64,000 bases of DNA from Taklimakanibacter sp021828105 (lineage in GTDB: Bacteria; Pseudomonadota; Alphaproteobacteria; Rhizobiales; Aestuariivirgaceae), in contig JAKATG010000018.1 of the NCBI GenBank assembly GCA_021828105.1, forward strand, positions 1-64,000. Direction: 5' to 3'. The position numbers and the translations under genes were made by a program. The first letter of the stretch is position 1. Each line of letters opens with the position of its first letter. The notes under the pieces are model-generated. The model saw only the letters and a program-made list of their open reading frames with translations. It had not been told where the DNA came from and did no database searches. This document shows, one piece after another, positions 16,883 to 25,923 of the stretch.

Positions 16883-17803
16883 TCAGCTCCTCGAATAAAC
16901 CAAGGTCGCGGCGGCGAGGTCCTCGATCGCCGTGCCGCAGGACTTGAACAGCGTGATCTCATCGCTGTTGCGCCGGCCCGCCGTCTTCCCGCGGCAGAGG
17001 CCGAAGAGATCGCCCTGGATATTTTCCATGCGGAACTTGCCTTCCTGCGCGGCCTGGAGAAGGTCGCCCGCCTCGGCCTCGGCCCCTTCCCTCGTGTCGA
17101 CATAGACCCGGGCCCTGGCGATGACCTCGCCGTCGGTCTCGCGCATTTGCGGCTTGAAGGCGCCGGCGAGATCGACATGGGTGCCGGGCTTGAGCCATTT
17201 TCCGCGCAGGATGGGTTCGCTCGAGGTCGTGGCGCAAGAGATGATGTCGGCCTCGCCCATGGCCTTTTCGAGATCCGTGACGATGCCGACCTTGAAACCG
17301 TCCTTGGCGAGCTCGGCCTTGAGGCCTTCCGCCTTGTGGGCTGAGCGGTTGTAGAGCAGCACCGTCCTGATCGGGCGCATGGCGGCATGGGCCCGCACGA
17401 AATGCGCAGCCAAAGCGCCGGTGCCGACCATCAGCATGGTCGAGGCGTCCTTGCGGGCGAGATAGTCGGCGGCAAGGGCGCTCGCCGCGGCGGTACGCCT
17501 TCGCGTGAGCTCGGTGCCGTCCATCATGGCGACGGTGGCGCCCGTGCGGTTGTCGATCAGGAGATAGCTGGCGGTGATCGTCGGCAGCCCCTGGGCCGGG
17601 TTGTCGCTCTTGAACACCACGGTCTTGAGGCCGGTGAAGTCCTTCGACCAGGCCGGCATCAACAACAGGATCGCCACGTCGGATGTCTGATGCTGGTGGC
17701 GCACCGGGGTTTCGATGTCGTCGCGGAAACCCTGGCGCAGGGCTTCGACGATGTCGCGATAGGGGGCGGCTTGGGCGAGTTCGGAGGCGGAGATGATCTT
17801 CAT
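16883..17803 (-). CDS. ornithine cyclodeaminase / mu-crystallin family protein
   Basis: A 306-residue NAD(P)-dependent enzyme of the OCD/mu-crystallin family, whose members deaminate ornithine to proline, reduce cyclic imines, or oxidise alanine and related amino acids. The Rossmann loop M-V-G-T-G-A-L-A lies near residue 120, and the substrate region K-T-V-V-F-K-S-D-N-P near 63 carries the conserved lysine. ATG at 17803 overlaps the lapA stop by four bases (ATGA), so longer upstream frames are rejected and it is cotranslated with lapA. The substrate is unknown. Confidence 0.85.
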   Translation of the reverse strand: MKIISASELAQAAPYRDIVEALRQGFRDDIETPVRHQHQTSDVAILLLMPAWSKDFTGLKTVVFKSDNPAQGLPTITASYLLIDNRTGATVAMMDGTELTRRRTAAASALAADYLARKDASTMLMVGTGALAAHFVRAHAAMRPIRTVLLYNRSAHKAEGLKAELAKDGFKVGIVTDLEKAMGEADIISCATTSSEPILRGKWLKPGTHVDLAGAFKPQMRETDGEVIARARVYVDTREGAEAEAGDLLQAAQEGKFRMENIQGDLFGLCRGKTAGRRNSDEITLFKSCGTAIEDLAAATLVYSRS

Positions 17804-18138
17804 GATGTCTGGTTGGGTATGCTCAATCGGTCCTGCTGCTCGCGCCGCAAGCGCTGGGCTTCGTCCTGGGCGCGCTGCAGGTCGACGCGCGCCTCCTTGG
17901 TGGCGCGCCGCCATTTGCCCTGACCGAACCAGCAGGCGATCCAGCCGGCGATCATGCCGAAGAATATACCGATGAAGACCAGGGCCCAGAGCGGCATAAA
18001 CATGGTGGCGAAGGGGCTGGTGCTCGAGAAGGGATCGAAGGAGATTTCGACCCACTGCCGGTTGGCCACGCAAAAGGCGATGACGATCACGGCGATCGGC
18101 AGCCCGATCGCCCAGTTGATGATTCGGCGAAAGGTCAC
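17800..18138 (-). CDS. LapA-domain membrane protein
   Basis: A 112-residue inner-membrane protein with two transmembrane helices (about residues 8-25 and 47-67) and a charged coiled-coil tail (ARVDLQRAQDEAQRLRREQQ), the architecture of the LapA/DUF1049 family tied to lipopolysaccharide assembly in E. coli. The GTG start at 18138 overlaps the ihfB stop (GTGA), and its stop overlaps the next start. The ihfB-lapA pairing is conserved in alphaproteobacteria. Confidence 0.88.
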   Translation of the reverse strand: MTFRRIINWAIGLPIAVIVIAFCVANRQWVEISFDPFSSTSPFATMFMPLWALVFIGIFFGMIAGWIACWFGQGKWRRATKEARVDLQRAQDEAQRLRREQQDRLSIPNQTS

Positions 18139-18422
18139 GGCTCGCTGCGGTTGAGCTGCTCGCGCAATTCCTTGCCGGTCTTGAAGAAGGGCACGTGCTT
18201 AGGCTCGACCGTCACCGGGTCGCCGGTGCGCGGATTGCGGCCCTGGCGGCCCTGGCGCGATTTCACCGAAAAGGCGCCAAAACCACGCAATTCCACCCGG
18301 TCGCCGCTCTTCATCGCGCTGATGATCTGGTCGAAGATCGTATTGATGATGCGCTCCACATCCCGGTGGTAGAGATGAGGGTTCTTCTCGGCGATCTTCT
18401 GGATCAGTTCCGATTTGATCAT
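18135..18422 (-). CDS. ihfB: integration host factor beta subunit
   Basis: A 95-residue HU/IHF-family DNA-bending protein. The N-terminal MIKSELIQKIAEKNPHLY is characteristic of the beta subunit, and the DNA-inserting arm includes GRNPRTGDPV with the intercalating proline. It should dimerise with IHF-alpha and bend DNA at promoters and recombination sites. ATG at 18422 gives the standard length; in-frame sequence upstream belongs to the sppA gene end. It lies 22 bases after sppA. Confidence 0.95.
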   Translation of the reverse strand: MIKSELIQKIAEKNPHLYHRDVERIINTIFDQIISAMKSGDRVELRGFGAFSVKSRQGRQGRNPRTGDPVTVEPKHVPFFKTGKELREQLNRSEP

Positions 18423-18444
18423 TTTAGGCCCCGCTCGCCTGACT

Positions 18445-19395
18445 TTACTGCAGCGAAGGGTGCCAAACCGAGAGGAGACCGTCAAGTTTCTGCAATTTCG
18501 CCTGTTCGGCGAGGTCGGGCAGGCCCAGCGCCTTGAGGGCGCCGGAGGTGATTTTGAGGCCAAGGCCCAAAAGCCCGTCATCCTCGCTCTCGGCCTTCCA
18601 GTCCGTGACCGCGATGTCGTCGGAAAGCTTCTTTTCCTTCTTTATCCAGTCGACCGCCTTGTCCTCGCCGCCCAGCTCGTCGATGAGCTTCTCGGCCACC
18701 GCCTGCCGGCCGGTATAGACGCGCCCGTCCGACAGGACCTTCACCTTGTCGATGGGCAGCTTGCGCCGCTCGGCGACCAGGCCGGTGAACCAGGCGAAGC
18801 TGTCCTGGACCATCTGGTTGGACACTTCGCGGGCCTTCTCGGAGAGCGGCTTGAAGGGCGAGGGCTCGGCCTTGAGGTCGCCCGACTTGATTTCCTGCAT
18901 GTGGACGCCGATCGTCTCGAGCAGTTTCGAGACTTCGGCCCATTGGAAGATGACGCCGATGGAGCCGGTGATGGTGTTGCCGCGCGCGACGATATGGTCG
19001 GCGGCAATGGCGGTGATATAGCCGCCCGAGGCTGCGACCGTATCCATCACCGCGGCGACCGGCTTGTCCTTGGCGATCTTGCGCACCGCTTCATAGATGG
19101 CTTCGGAGCCCGCGGTGGTGCCGCCGGGGCTGTCGATGCGCAGGATCAGGCCCTTCACATGATCGGCCTTGGCGATCTCCTCTAGGAGGTCGAGGGTCTT
19201 CTGATCGCCGGTGATGAGCCCTGAGATCTTCACGCGCGCGATGTGATCGCTTTGCTTGCTGAGATCGAAGCCGCCGAAAGCGGCGGCGAGCGCCAGGAGC
19301 CCGCCGATGAACAGGAGGACGGAGACCACACGCCAGAAGGTGAGACGGCGCTTGAGCCGCCGGCGGTCGATGATGAGTTCAGCTTCGCTCGCCAT
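18445..19395 (-). CDS. sppA: signal peptide peptidase SppA, short type
   Basis: A 316-residue membrane-anchored serine protease of family S49 that degrades cleaved signal peptides. One transmembrane segment (about residues 18-42) follows an arginine-rich start; the body then faces the periplasm. The catalytic serine is S123 in VAASGGY, and the general-base lysine should lie in the GDLKAEPSPFKPLS region. At this size it is the single-domain form. It sits between rpsA and ihfB, the conserved order. Confidence 0.93.
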   Translation of the reverse strand: MASEAELIIDRRRLKRRLTFWRVVSVLLFIGGLLALAAAFGGFDLSKQSDHIARVKISGLITGDQKTLDLLEEIAKADHVKGLILRIDSPGGTTAGSEAIYEAVRKIAKDKPVAAVMDTVAASGGYITAIAADHIVARGNTITGSIGVIFQWAEVSKLLETIGVHMQEIKSGDLKAEPSPFKPLSEKAREVSNQMVQDSFAWFTGLVAERRKLPIDKVKVLSDGRVYTGRQAVAEKLIDELGGEDKAVDWIKKEKKLSDDIAVTDWKAESEDDGLLGLGLKITSGALKALGLPDLAEQAKLQKLDGLLSVWHPSLQ

Positions 19396-19453
19396 TGCGC
19401 GGGGGTTCCTTACATGATCCGGGATTGCGGTTTTAAGGCCGGCCGGAGGTGCA

Positions 19454-19590
19454 AATTAAGGCATCGGGAAGGGATGCCCGATTTGGCGTTAGAGCAAATC
19501 CCGCCAAAGTTGCAGACTTTGGCGATAAGGATTTGCTCCCACATAATAATTTGGCGCGAATCCTTTTCGGCGAAGTGATTCCACTTCGCC
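19454..19590. repeat. intergenic repeat with hairpins between rpsA and sppA
   Basis: This gap (19396-19641) carries ATCGGG...CCCGAT (about 19463-19482), a 22-bp block AGAGCAAATCCCGCCAAAGT-TG (19491-19512) that recurs inverted at 49041-49062, and a perfect hairpin CGGCGAAGTG/CACTTCGCCG near 19568-19591. The composite looks like one of the mosaic extragenic palindromic repeats found in many rhizobial genomes. Confidence 0.6.
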
Positions 19591-19611
19591 GGGATGCGCG
19601 CCAGGAAGAAG

Positions 19612-19635
19612 AGGCCGGGCGTCGCCGCCCGGCCT
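19612..19635 (-). terminator. probable rpsA terminator
   Basis: On the minus strand, just after the rpsA stop, a perfect 10-bp stem AGGCCGGGCG/CGCCCGGCCT closes on a 4-base loop and is followed by TCTTCTTCC. The tract is pyrimidine-rich but not a pure T-run, so termination may be partial. Confidence 0.55.
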
Positions 19636-19641
19636 TAGGTT

Positions 19642-21360
19642 TTAGTTCTTGGACTCGGCGTCCTTCTTCGCCTTGTTGAGCGCGGCGCCGAGAATGTCGC
19701 CGAGCGAGGCGCCCGAGTCGGACGAGCCATATTGCGCCACCGCCGCCTTCTCGTCGGCGATTTCGAGCGCCTTGATCGAGACGGTGATGCGGCGCGCCTT
19801 CGAGTCGATCTGAGTGACCTTGGCATCGACCTTCTCGCCCACAGCGAAGCGCTCGGGGCGCTGCTCGGAGCGGTCACGCGCCAGATCGGCGCGCTTGATG
19901 AAGGCGGTCATCTCGGAGCCGGCGATCTTCACATTGAGGCCGTGCTCCTCGACACCGACGACTTCGCACGTGACCGTGTCGCCCTTCTTGACGCCGGCCA
20001 GGCTCTCCATCGGATCGCCGCCCACCTGCTTGATGCCGAGCGAGATGCGCTCCTTCTCGATGTCGACATCGAGAACCTGGGCGCGCACATGGTCGCCCTT
20101 CTTGTAGTCCTTGATCGCATCCTCGCCGGAACGCTTCCAGTCGAGATCGGAGAGATGCACCATGCCGTCGACATCGCCGTCGAGGCCGACGAACAGGCCG
20201 AATTCGGTGATGTTCTTGATCTCGCCTTCGACGAGGGAGCCGGTCGGATGCTTCTCGGAGAAGCTCTCCCACGGATTCTGCTGGACCTGCTTGAGGCCGA
20301 GCGAGATGCGCCGCTTGGAGGGATCGACTTCCAGCACCTGCACCTGGATCTCTTCCGAGGTCGAGAGGATCTTGCCCGGATGCACGTTCTTCTTGGTCCA
20401 GCTCATTTCCGAGACGTGGACCAGGCCTTCGATGCCGTCCTCGAGCTCGACGAACGCACCATAATCGGTGATGTTGGTGACGCGGCCCTTGACCTTGGCG
20501 CCGATCGGATATTTCGCCGCCACACCTTCCCACGGATCCTTGTCGAGCTGCTTCATGCCGAGCGAGATGCGCTGGGTCTCGGGATTGATGCGGATGATCT
20601 GCACCTTGACCGTCTGGCCGACCGAGAGCACGTCGGAAGGATGATTGACGCGCTTCCAGGCGATATCGGTCACATGGAGCAGGCCGTCGATGCCGCCGAG
20701 GTCGACGAACGCACCGTAATCGGTGATGTTCTTGACCACGCCGTCGACCACCTGGCCCTCGGTGAGGTTCTGGACGAGCTCCGAGCGCTGCTCGGCGCGG
20801 GTCTCTTCCATGATGGCGCGGCGCGACACGACGATATTGCCGCGGCGACGGTCCATCTTGAGGATCTGGAAGGGCTGCGTCACGTTCATGAGCGCGCCGA
20901 CATCGCGGATCGGACGGATATCGACCTGGCTGCCGGGCAGGAAGGCCACCGCACCGCCGAGATCGACGGTGAAGCCGCCCTTGACGCGGCCGAAGATCAC
21001 GCCGTCGACGCGTTCGTTGTTGGCCGAGGACTGTTCGAGGCGGGCCCAGGCTTCCTCGCGGCGCGCCTTGTCGCGCGACAGCACGGCTTCACCGAGCGCA
21101 TTCTCGATGCGCTCGAGATAGACCTCGACGTCATCGCCGGGCTTGAGGGCGACGTCCTTGCCGGGCTGGGAGAATTCCTTGAGGGCGATGCGGCCTTCGG
21201 TCTTGAGGCCGACATCGATGATGGCGAAGTCGTTCTCGACCGCGACGACGCGGCCCTTGACGACCGAGCCTTCGGCCGAGGTCGAGGTGCCGAAGGATTC
21301 GGCGAGCAGGGCTTCGAAGTCGGCGCGGGTCGGATTGAGTGTATCGGCAGTTTTTGCCAT
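19642..21360 (-). CDS. rpsA: 30S ribosomal protein S1
   Basis: A 572-residue protein with six S1 OB-fold repeats; the phrases ITDYGAFVDLGGIDGLLHVTD and ITDYGAFVELEDGIEGLVHV mark repeats 3 and 4. It brings mRNA to the 30S subunit during initiation. MAKTADTLNPTRADF is the start at 21360; in-frame sequence up to 21462 is untranslated leader. In many bacteria cmk precedes rpsA; here it does not. The upstream gap to 21716 (356 bp) holds the rpsA leader and the mazE promoter, with no other gene seen. Confidence 0.97.
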   Translation of the reverse strand: MAKTADTLNPTRADFEALLAESFGTSTSAEGSVVKGRVVAVENDFAIIDVGLKTEGRIALKEFSQPGKDVALKPGDDVEVYLERIENALGEAVLSRDKARREEAWARLEQSSANNERVDGVIFGRVKGGFTVDLGGAVAFLPGSQVDIRPIRDVGALMNVTQPFQILKMDRRRGNIVVSRRAIMEETRAEQRSELVQNLTEGQVVDGVVKNITDYGAFVDLGGIDGLLHVTDIAWKRVNHPSDVLSVGQTVKVQIIRINPETQRISLGMKQLDKDPWEGVAAKYPIGAKVKGRVTNITDYGAFVELEDGIEGLVHVSEMSWTKKNVHPGKILSTSEEIQVQVLEVDPSKRRISLGLKQVQQNPWESFSEKHPTGSLVEGEIKNITEFGLFVGLDGDVDGMVHLSDLDWKRSGEDAIKDYKKGDHVRAQVLDVDIEKERISLGIKQVGGDPMESLAGVKKGDTVTCEVVGVEEHGLNVKIAGSEMTAFIKRADLARDRSEQRPERFAVGEKVDAKVTQIDSKARRITVSIKALEIADEKAAVAQYGSSDSGASLGDILGAALNKAKKDAESKN

Positions 21361-21716
21361 GAGGGTCAGGTTTCCTAACATATCGAGGCTGGCCCACGGT
21401 AATATCCGCAGGACCTCCCGCCGGGCGCCGTCACCAAAATAGGTGCCGGGCGGGCAAACCACGTCATTTCCGGCACATCACGGCCACACCAGGCTTGAAC
21501 TCGAGATGATCCGGAAACAGGTAGGGGCGCCTGAGGCTGGACCTAACGCACCCCAATGAACGCGCCCGTCAAAGGCGGGCGGCCTGGACGGCGGGTCTAT
21601 AGCGAAAGGAAAGGCCCGGGGCAAGAATTCAAAGCAGATCAGATGAGACGCACCCTCACCAGGGCTTGAAAGAGTCTGAGGAATGTTATATTTATATATA
21701 ATAAATGGAGATGCTT

Positions 21717-21974
21717 ATGCATATGACCAATCTCCGCAAGGTTGGTGGTTCCATCATGCTGGCCGTGCCCCCCGCTTTGCTTGATCTCCTTCAGCTGAGC
21801 GCCGGAGCCAAGGTTGGCATAGCTGTTGAAAAGGGCCGGCTGGTCGTCGAGCCACAAGCACGGCCGCGCTACACCCTTGCCGAACTGCTGGCCCAATGTG
21901 ACTCCTCGGCCAAGCGTCCGGAAGAGGATCGCGAATGGCTCGAAAGCAAGCCGGTTGGTGATGAGCTTTTGTGA
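21717..21974 (+). CDS. MazE-like antitoxin (AbrB/SpoVT fold)
   Basis: An 85-residue protein with an N-terminal swapped-hairpin DNA-binding domain (NLRKVGGSIMLAVPPALLDLL) and an acidic C-terminal tail that would wrap the toxin. Four in-frame ATGs occur at 21705-21723; the one at 21717 is favoured because GGAG lies six bases before it. The AT-rich run at about 21686-21704, with repeated TATA steps, is a likely promoter and autoregulatory operator. Its stop overlaps the toxin start by one base (TGATG). The symbol mazE would be a family label only. Confidence 0.85.
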   Translation: MHMTNLRKVGGSIMLAVPPALLDLLQLSAGAKVGIAVEKGRLVVEPQARPRYTLAELLAQCDSSAKRPEEDREWLESKPVGDELL

Positions 21975-22306
21975 TGGAGCGTGGCGACATCTATCTGGCC
22001 TCGCTCGATCCGACTTCAGGCCATGAACAACAAGGCAAGCGCCCGGTGCTCATCATCTCGCCGGGCGCTTTCAATCGAGTGACGAAAGTCCCCGTGGTGC
22101 TGCCGATCACCGGCGGAGGGAATTTTGCGCGCATGGCGGGGTTCGCCGTATCACTGATGGGCGCCGGAACCAGCACGACGGGCGTCGTGCGCTGCGATCA
22201 GCCGCGTGCGCTTGATCTTGGGGCGCGCCACGGGCGCAAGCTGGAAAGCGTGCCGCAGGCGATTGTCGATGAAGTGCTGGCGAAGCTCGCGACGATCTTG
22301 GAGTGA
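21974..22306 (+). CDS. MazF/PemK-family mRNA interferase toxin
   Basis: A 110-residue type II toxin. The N-terminal MERGDIYLASLDP and the GKRPVLIISP segment (about residues 20-30) are the core of the MazF fold with the conserved arginine, and VVLPITGG and RCDQPRALDLG follow. It should cleave RNA at short sequence motifs when released from the upstream antitoxin. The pair sits between rpsA and gyrB, is convergent with gyrB (six bases apart), and has no obvious mobility gene beside it. Confidence 0.88.
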   Translation: MERGDIYLASLDPTSGHEQQGKRPVLIISPGAFNRVTKVPVVLPITGGGNFARMAGFAVSLMGAGTSTTGVVRCDQPRALDLGARHGRKLESVPQAIVDEVLAKLATILE

Positions 22307-22312
22307 AGGAGA

Positions 22313-24739
22313 TCACACGTCGAGATTGGCGACCGACAGCGCGTTCTCGCGGATGAAGTCGCGGCGGGGCTCGACCACATCGCCCATGAGCTTGGTGAAG
22401 ATGTCGTCGGCCTCGTCGAGCTCGCTCACCCGCACGCGCAGCAGCGAGCGCACATTGGAGTCGAGCGTCGTCTCCCACAATTGCTCGGGATTCATTTCGC
22501 CCAAGCCCTTGTAGCGCTGCATCGTGATGCCCTTGCGGCCCGCGGCGAAGACGGCTTCGAGCAGGTCGATCGGACCATGGATGGTCTTCTCGGCATCCTT
22601 GCGGCGTAATTTGGCGGGCCGCGCATAGACTTCCTGCAGATGCGCCGCCTTCTTGTCGAGGCGTATCGCATCGGCCGAGCCGATGAGCTTGGCATCGATG
22701 GTCCAGCTTTCCTTCACGCCCCTCACCTCGCGGGCGAAGACGAGGCCGCCATCGGTCGAGGGCGAGCCGGTCCAGCCGCGCTCGGTCTCTTCCGCGATGG
22801 CATCGAGCCGTCTGGCGATATAGCCTGCGGCTGCGGTCGCATTCTCGATATTGGAGAGCACTTCCGGATTGAGGACACCGGCGATCGCCGCCTGCTCGAT
22901 GACGGTGCGCGAATAGCGCGAATGGAGGCCATCGAGTGCTGCCCTGACCGAGAGCGCCTCCTCGACGATCTCGCGCAGATCGGCGCCGGCGCGCTCCGCA
23001 CCCGAGGCGAGCGCCAAGCTCGAGCCCTCGAGCCCGGTATCGATGAGATAGTTCTCGAGCGCCTTGCCGTCCTTGAGATATTGCTCGGAAGAGCCGCGCT
23101 TCACCTTGTAGAGCGGCGGCTGGGCGATGAAGAGATGGCCGCGCTCGATGATCTCCGGCATCTGCCGGTAGAAGAAGGTGAGCAGCAGCGTGCGGATATG
23201 GGCGCCGTCGACATCGGCGTCCGTCATGATGATGATCTTGTGGTATCTGAGCTTGTCGGGGTTGAATTCCTCGCGCCCGATGCCGGTGCCCAAGGCGGTG
23301 ATGAGCGTGCCGATCTCGGCCGAGGACAGCATCTTGTCGAAGCGCGCGCGCTCGACATTGAGGATCTTGCCGCGCAACGGCAGCACCGCCTGGTTCTCGC
23401 GGTTCCGCGCCTGCTTGGCCGAGCCTCCGGCCGAGTCGCCCTCGACGATGAACAGTTCCGACTTGGCGGGATCGCGCTCCTGGCAGTCGGCGAGCTTGCC
23501 GGGCAGCGATGAGATATCGAGCGCACCCTTGCGCCTTGTGAGCTCGCGCGCCTTGCGCGCTGCTTCACGCGCGGCCGCAGCCTCGACCACCTTGCCGACG
23601 ATCTGGCGCGCATCCTGCGGATGCTCCTCGAACCAGGCGGCGAGCTCTTCGCCGATCAGGCTCTCCACCACCGGGCGAACTTCCGAGGAGACGAGCTTGT
23701 CCTTCGTCTGGGACGAGAATTTGGGGTCGGGCACCTTGACCGAGAGCACGCAAGTGAGGCCCTCGCGCGCATCATCGCCGGTGAGCGCCACCTTCTCCTT
23801 CTTGGCGAGGCCGCTCGAGGCGGCATAGTTGTTGATGACGCGGGTGAGGGCGCCGCGGAAGCCCGCGAGATGGGTGCCGCCGTCCCGCTGCGGGATGTTG
23901 TTGGTGAAGCACAGCACGTTCTCGTGGTAGCTGTCGTTCCACCACAGGGCGCATTCGACGGTGATGCCGTCCTTCTCGCCCTTCATCATGATCGGCTCCG
24001 AGACGAGCGCCTGCTTGGTGCGGTCGAGATAGCGCACGAAGGCCTGGATGCCGCCCTCATAGAAGAGCTCGACTTCCTTGGGCTCGACGCCGCGCCGGTC
24101 GGTAAGCACGATGCGCACGCCGGAATTGAGGAAGGCCAGCTCGCGCAGGCGATGCTCGATCGTCGCATAGTCGAATTCGGTCTTGGTGAAGATCTCGGGC
24201 GAGGGCAGGAAGGTCACTTCCGTGCCGCGCTTGTCATGGCTGTCGCGCACCACCGCGAGCGGCGCATCGGCGACGCCGTTGGTGAAGCTCATGGCGTGTT
24301 CCTTGCCGCCGCGCCAGATGCGCAATTTGAGCGAGATCGAGAGCGCATTGACGACCGAGACGCCGACGCCATGCAGGCCGCCCGACACCTTGTAGGAATT
24401 CTGGTCGAATTTGCCGCCGGCATGGAGCTGGGTCATGATGACCTCGGCCGCCGAGACGCCTTCGCTCGGATGGATGTCGGTCGGGATGCCGCGGCCATTG
24501 TCGAAGACGGTGCAGGAGCCATCGGCATTGAGGGTGACGGTCGCGCGGTCGCAATAGCCTGCCAAGGCCTCGTCGATGGCATTGTCCACCACCTCATAGA
24601 TCATGTGATGGAGGCCCGATCCGTCATCGGTGTCGCCAATATACATGCCCGGGCGCTTGCGCACCGCATCAAGGCCCTTGAGGACTTTGATGGACTCGGC
24701 GCCGTAATCCTCGGCCTGTTTCTTGATCGGATCAGCCAT
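22313..24739 (-). CDS. gyrB: DNA gyrase subunit B
   Basis: An 808-residue type II topoisomerase subunit with an N-terminal GHKL ATPase (VDNAIDEALAGYCD, DNGRGIPTDIHPSEG, SGGLHGVGVSVVNALS) and a C-terminal TOPRIM domain (EGDSAGGSAKQARNRENQ, PLRGKILNVE, DADVDGAHI). With GyrA it introduces negative supercoils. The start ATG shares one base with the recF stop (TAATG). The dnaA-dnaN-recF-gyrB order is intact. Confidence 0.98.
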   Translation of the reverse strand: MADPIKKQAEDYGAESIKVLKGLDAVRKRPGMYIGDTDDGSGLHHMIYEVVDNAIDEALAGYCDRATVTLNADGSCTVFDNGRGIPTDIHPSEGVSAAEVIMTQLHAGGKFDQNSYKVSGGLHGVGVSVVNALSISLKLRIWRGGKEHAMSFTNGVADAPLAVVRDSHDKRGTEVTFLPSPEIFTKTEFDYATIEHRLRELAFLNSGVRIVLTDRRGVEPKEVELFYEGGIQAFVRYLDRTKQALVSEPIMMKGEKDGITVECALWWNDSYHENVLCFTNNIPQRDGGTHLAGFRGALTRVINNYAASSGLAKKEKVALTGDDAREGLTCVLSVKVPDPKFSSQTKDKLVSSEVRPVVESLIGEELAAWFEEHPQDARQIVGKVVEAAAAREAARKARELTRRKGALDISSLPGKLADCQERDPAKSELFIVEGDSAGGSAKQARNRENQAVLPLRGKILNVERARFDKMLSSAEIGTLITALGTGIGREEFNPDKLRYHKIIIMTDADVDGAHIRTLLLTFFYRQMPEIIERGHLFIAQPPLYKVKRGSSEQYLKDGKALENYLIDTGLEGSSLALASGAERAGADLREIVEEALSVRAALDGLHSRYSRTVIEQAAIAGVLNPEVLSNIENATAAAGYIARRLDAIAEETERGWTGSPSTDGGLVFAREVRGVKESWTIDAKLIGSADAIRLDKKAAHLQEVYARPAKLRRKDAEKTIHGPIDLLEAVFAAGRKGITMQRYKGLGEMNPEQLWETTLDSNVRSLLRVRVSELDEADDIFTKLMGDVVEPRRDFIRENALSVANLDV

Positions 24740-25875
24740 TACTGCCTCGTTACGATTCCACCCTCCACATGGAGGAAATCAGCCGTCTTGCCAAGCCCGT
24801 TGAACAGCTCTCTGTCGGTGCCGGTCATGAAGCTCTGGGCGCCGAGTTGGCGTAGCGTTTCGAACAGTCCGGACCGCCTTTTGACGTCAAGATGGGCCGC
24901 AACTTCGTCAAGAAGAAGGACCGGAGCGGCGCCCGATTCCTCGGCGACGGAAGACGCCTGCGCCAGGATGAGCCCGATGAGAAGCGCTTTCTGCTCGCCG
25001 GTCGAGCACAGCGCCGCGGCCATGGATTTGGGCTCGTGGGTCACCAGAAGATCGCTCCTGTGCGGGCCATTGAGCGTGCGTCCCGCCGCCTTGTCCTGGC
25101 CTCGCGATTCGGCGAGGAGTTTACGATATTCATCCTCCGCCTGCACCGCCGGCATGGTCTTGAGGCGATCCTCGAGATCGCCTTGAAGGCCTAAGGTGCT
25201 GGCGGGAAAAGCGCTCCCTTTAAGTAGGAATTTTATGTGGTTTTGCAAGGCCTGGACGGCATGGAGACGGGCCGCCGCGATGGCCGCCGCGGCCTCCGCC
25301 ATCTGCGCCTCGAGGCCTGAGAGCCAGGTCAAGTCGGGACGCTGATCCTCGAGCAGGAGGTTGCGCTCGCGCATGAGCTTCTCGAAGACGAGCACGCGCG
25401 AGGCATGCTCGGGGTCGTTGGCGGTGACCAGCCGGTCGAGAAAGCGGCGCCGGTCGGAAGCGGGCCCGGCGAACAGCCGGTCCATCGCCGGGGTGAGCCA
25501 GATGACCCGCAAATGATGGGCAAGGATGCCGGGACTCTTTTGCGGGATGCCGTTGATGACCACGTGCCGTGTCTGGCTCTGAGCCTCGCCTTCGGGCGTC
25601 CATTGGGTGCCGAGCCGGGTCTCACCCTCGGGCGAAGAGACATGGGCGGCGATGGCCCAGCCACGGTTGCCGCCCTGGCGGGCCAGGTCCTCGAAGAGCG
25701 CCCCCCTGAGACCACGGCCGGCCGCCAGAAGCGAGATGGCCTCGATGAGATTGGTCTTGCCGGCGCCATTGGGACCGGTAAGCGCGACCAGGCCGGAACC
25801 CGGGTCGAGCCTGAGGGACGCGTAATTGCGGAAGTCGGTGAGCGTCAGCCGGGTCAGGATGAAGGCGGAGGGCAT
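24739..25875 (-). CDS. recF: DNA replication and repair protein RecF
   Basis: A 378-residue SMC-like ATPase that loads RecA at single-strand gaps with RecO and RecR. Walker A GPNGAGKTNLIEAIS lies near residues 34-48, the signature region STGEQKALLIGLILAQA near 290, and Walker B VLLLDEVAAHLD near 323. The start ATG at 25875 gives the normal length. It follows dnaN by 48 bases and is coupled to gyrB. Confidence 0.96.
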   Translation of the reverse strand: MPSAFILTRLTLTDFRNYASLRLDPGSGLVALTGPNGAGKTNLIEAISLLAAGRGLRGALFEDLARQGGNRGWAIAAHVSSPEGETRLGTQWTPEGEAQSQTRHVVINGIPQKSPGILAHHLRVIWLTPAMDRLFAGPASDRRRFLDRLVTANDPEHASRVLVFEKLMRERNLLLEDQRPDLTWLSGLEAQMAEAAAAIAAARLHAVQALQNHIKFLLKGSAFPASTLGLQGDLEDRLKTMPAVQAEDEYRKLLAESRGQDKAAGRTLNGPHRSDLLVTHEPKSMAAALCSTGEQKALLIGLILAQASSVAEESGAAPVLLLDEVAAHLDVKRRSGLFETLRQLGAQSFMTGTDRELFNGLGKTADFLHVEGGIVTRQ

Positions 25876-25923
25876 CGCCCCTCCTTACCCCCGTCCAGCA
25901 CCTGCGGGGAGGGGGTAAATGCC

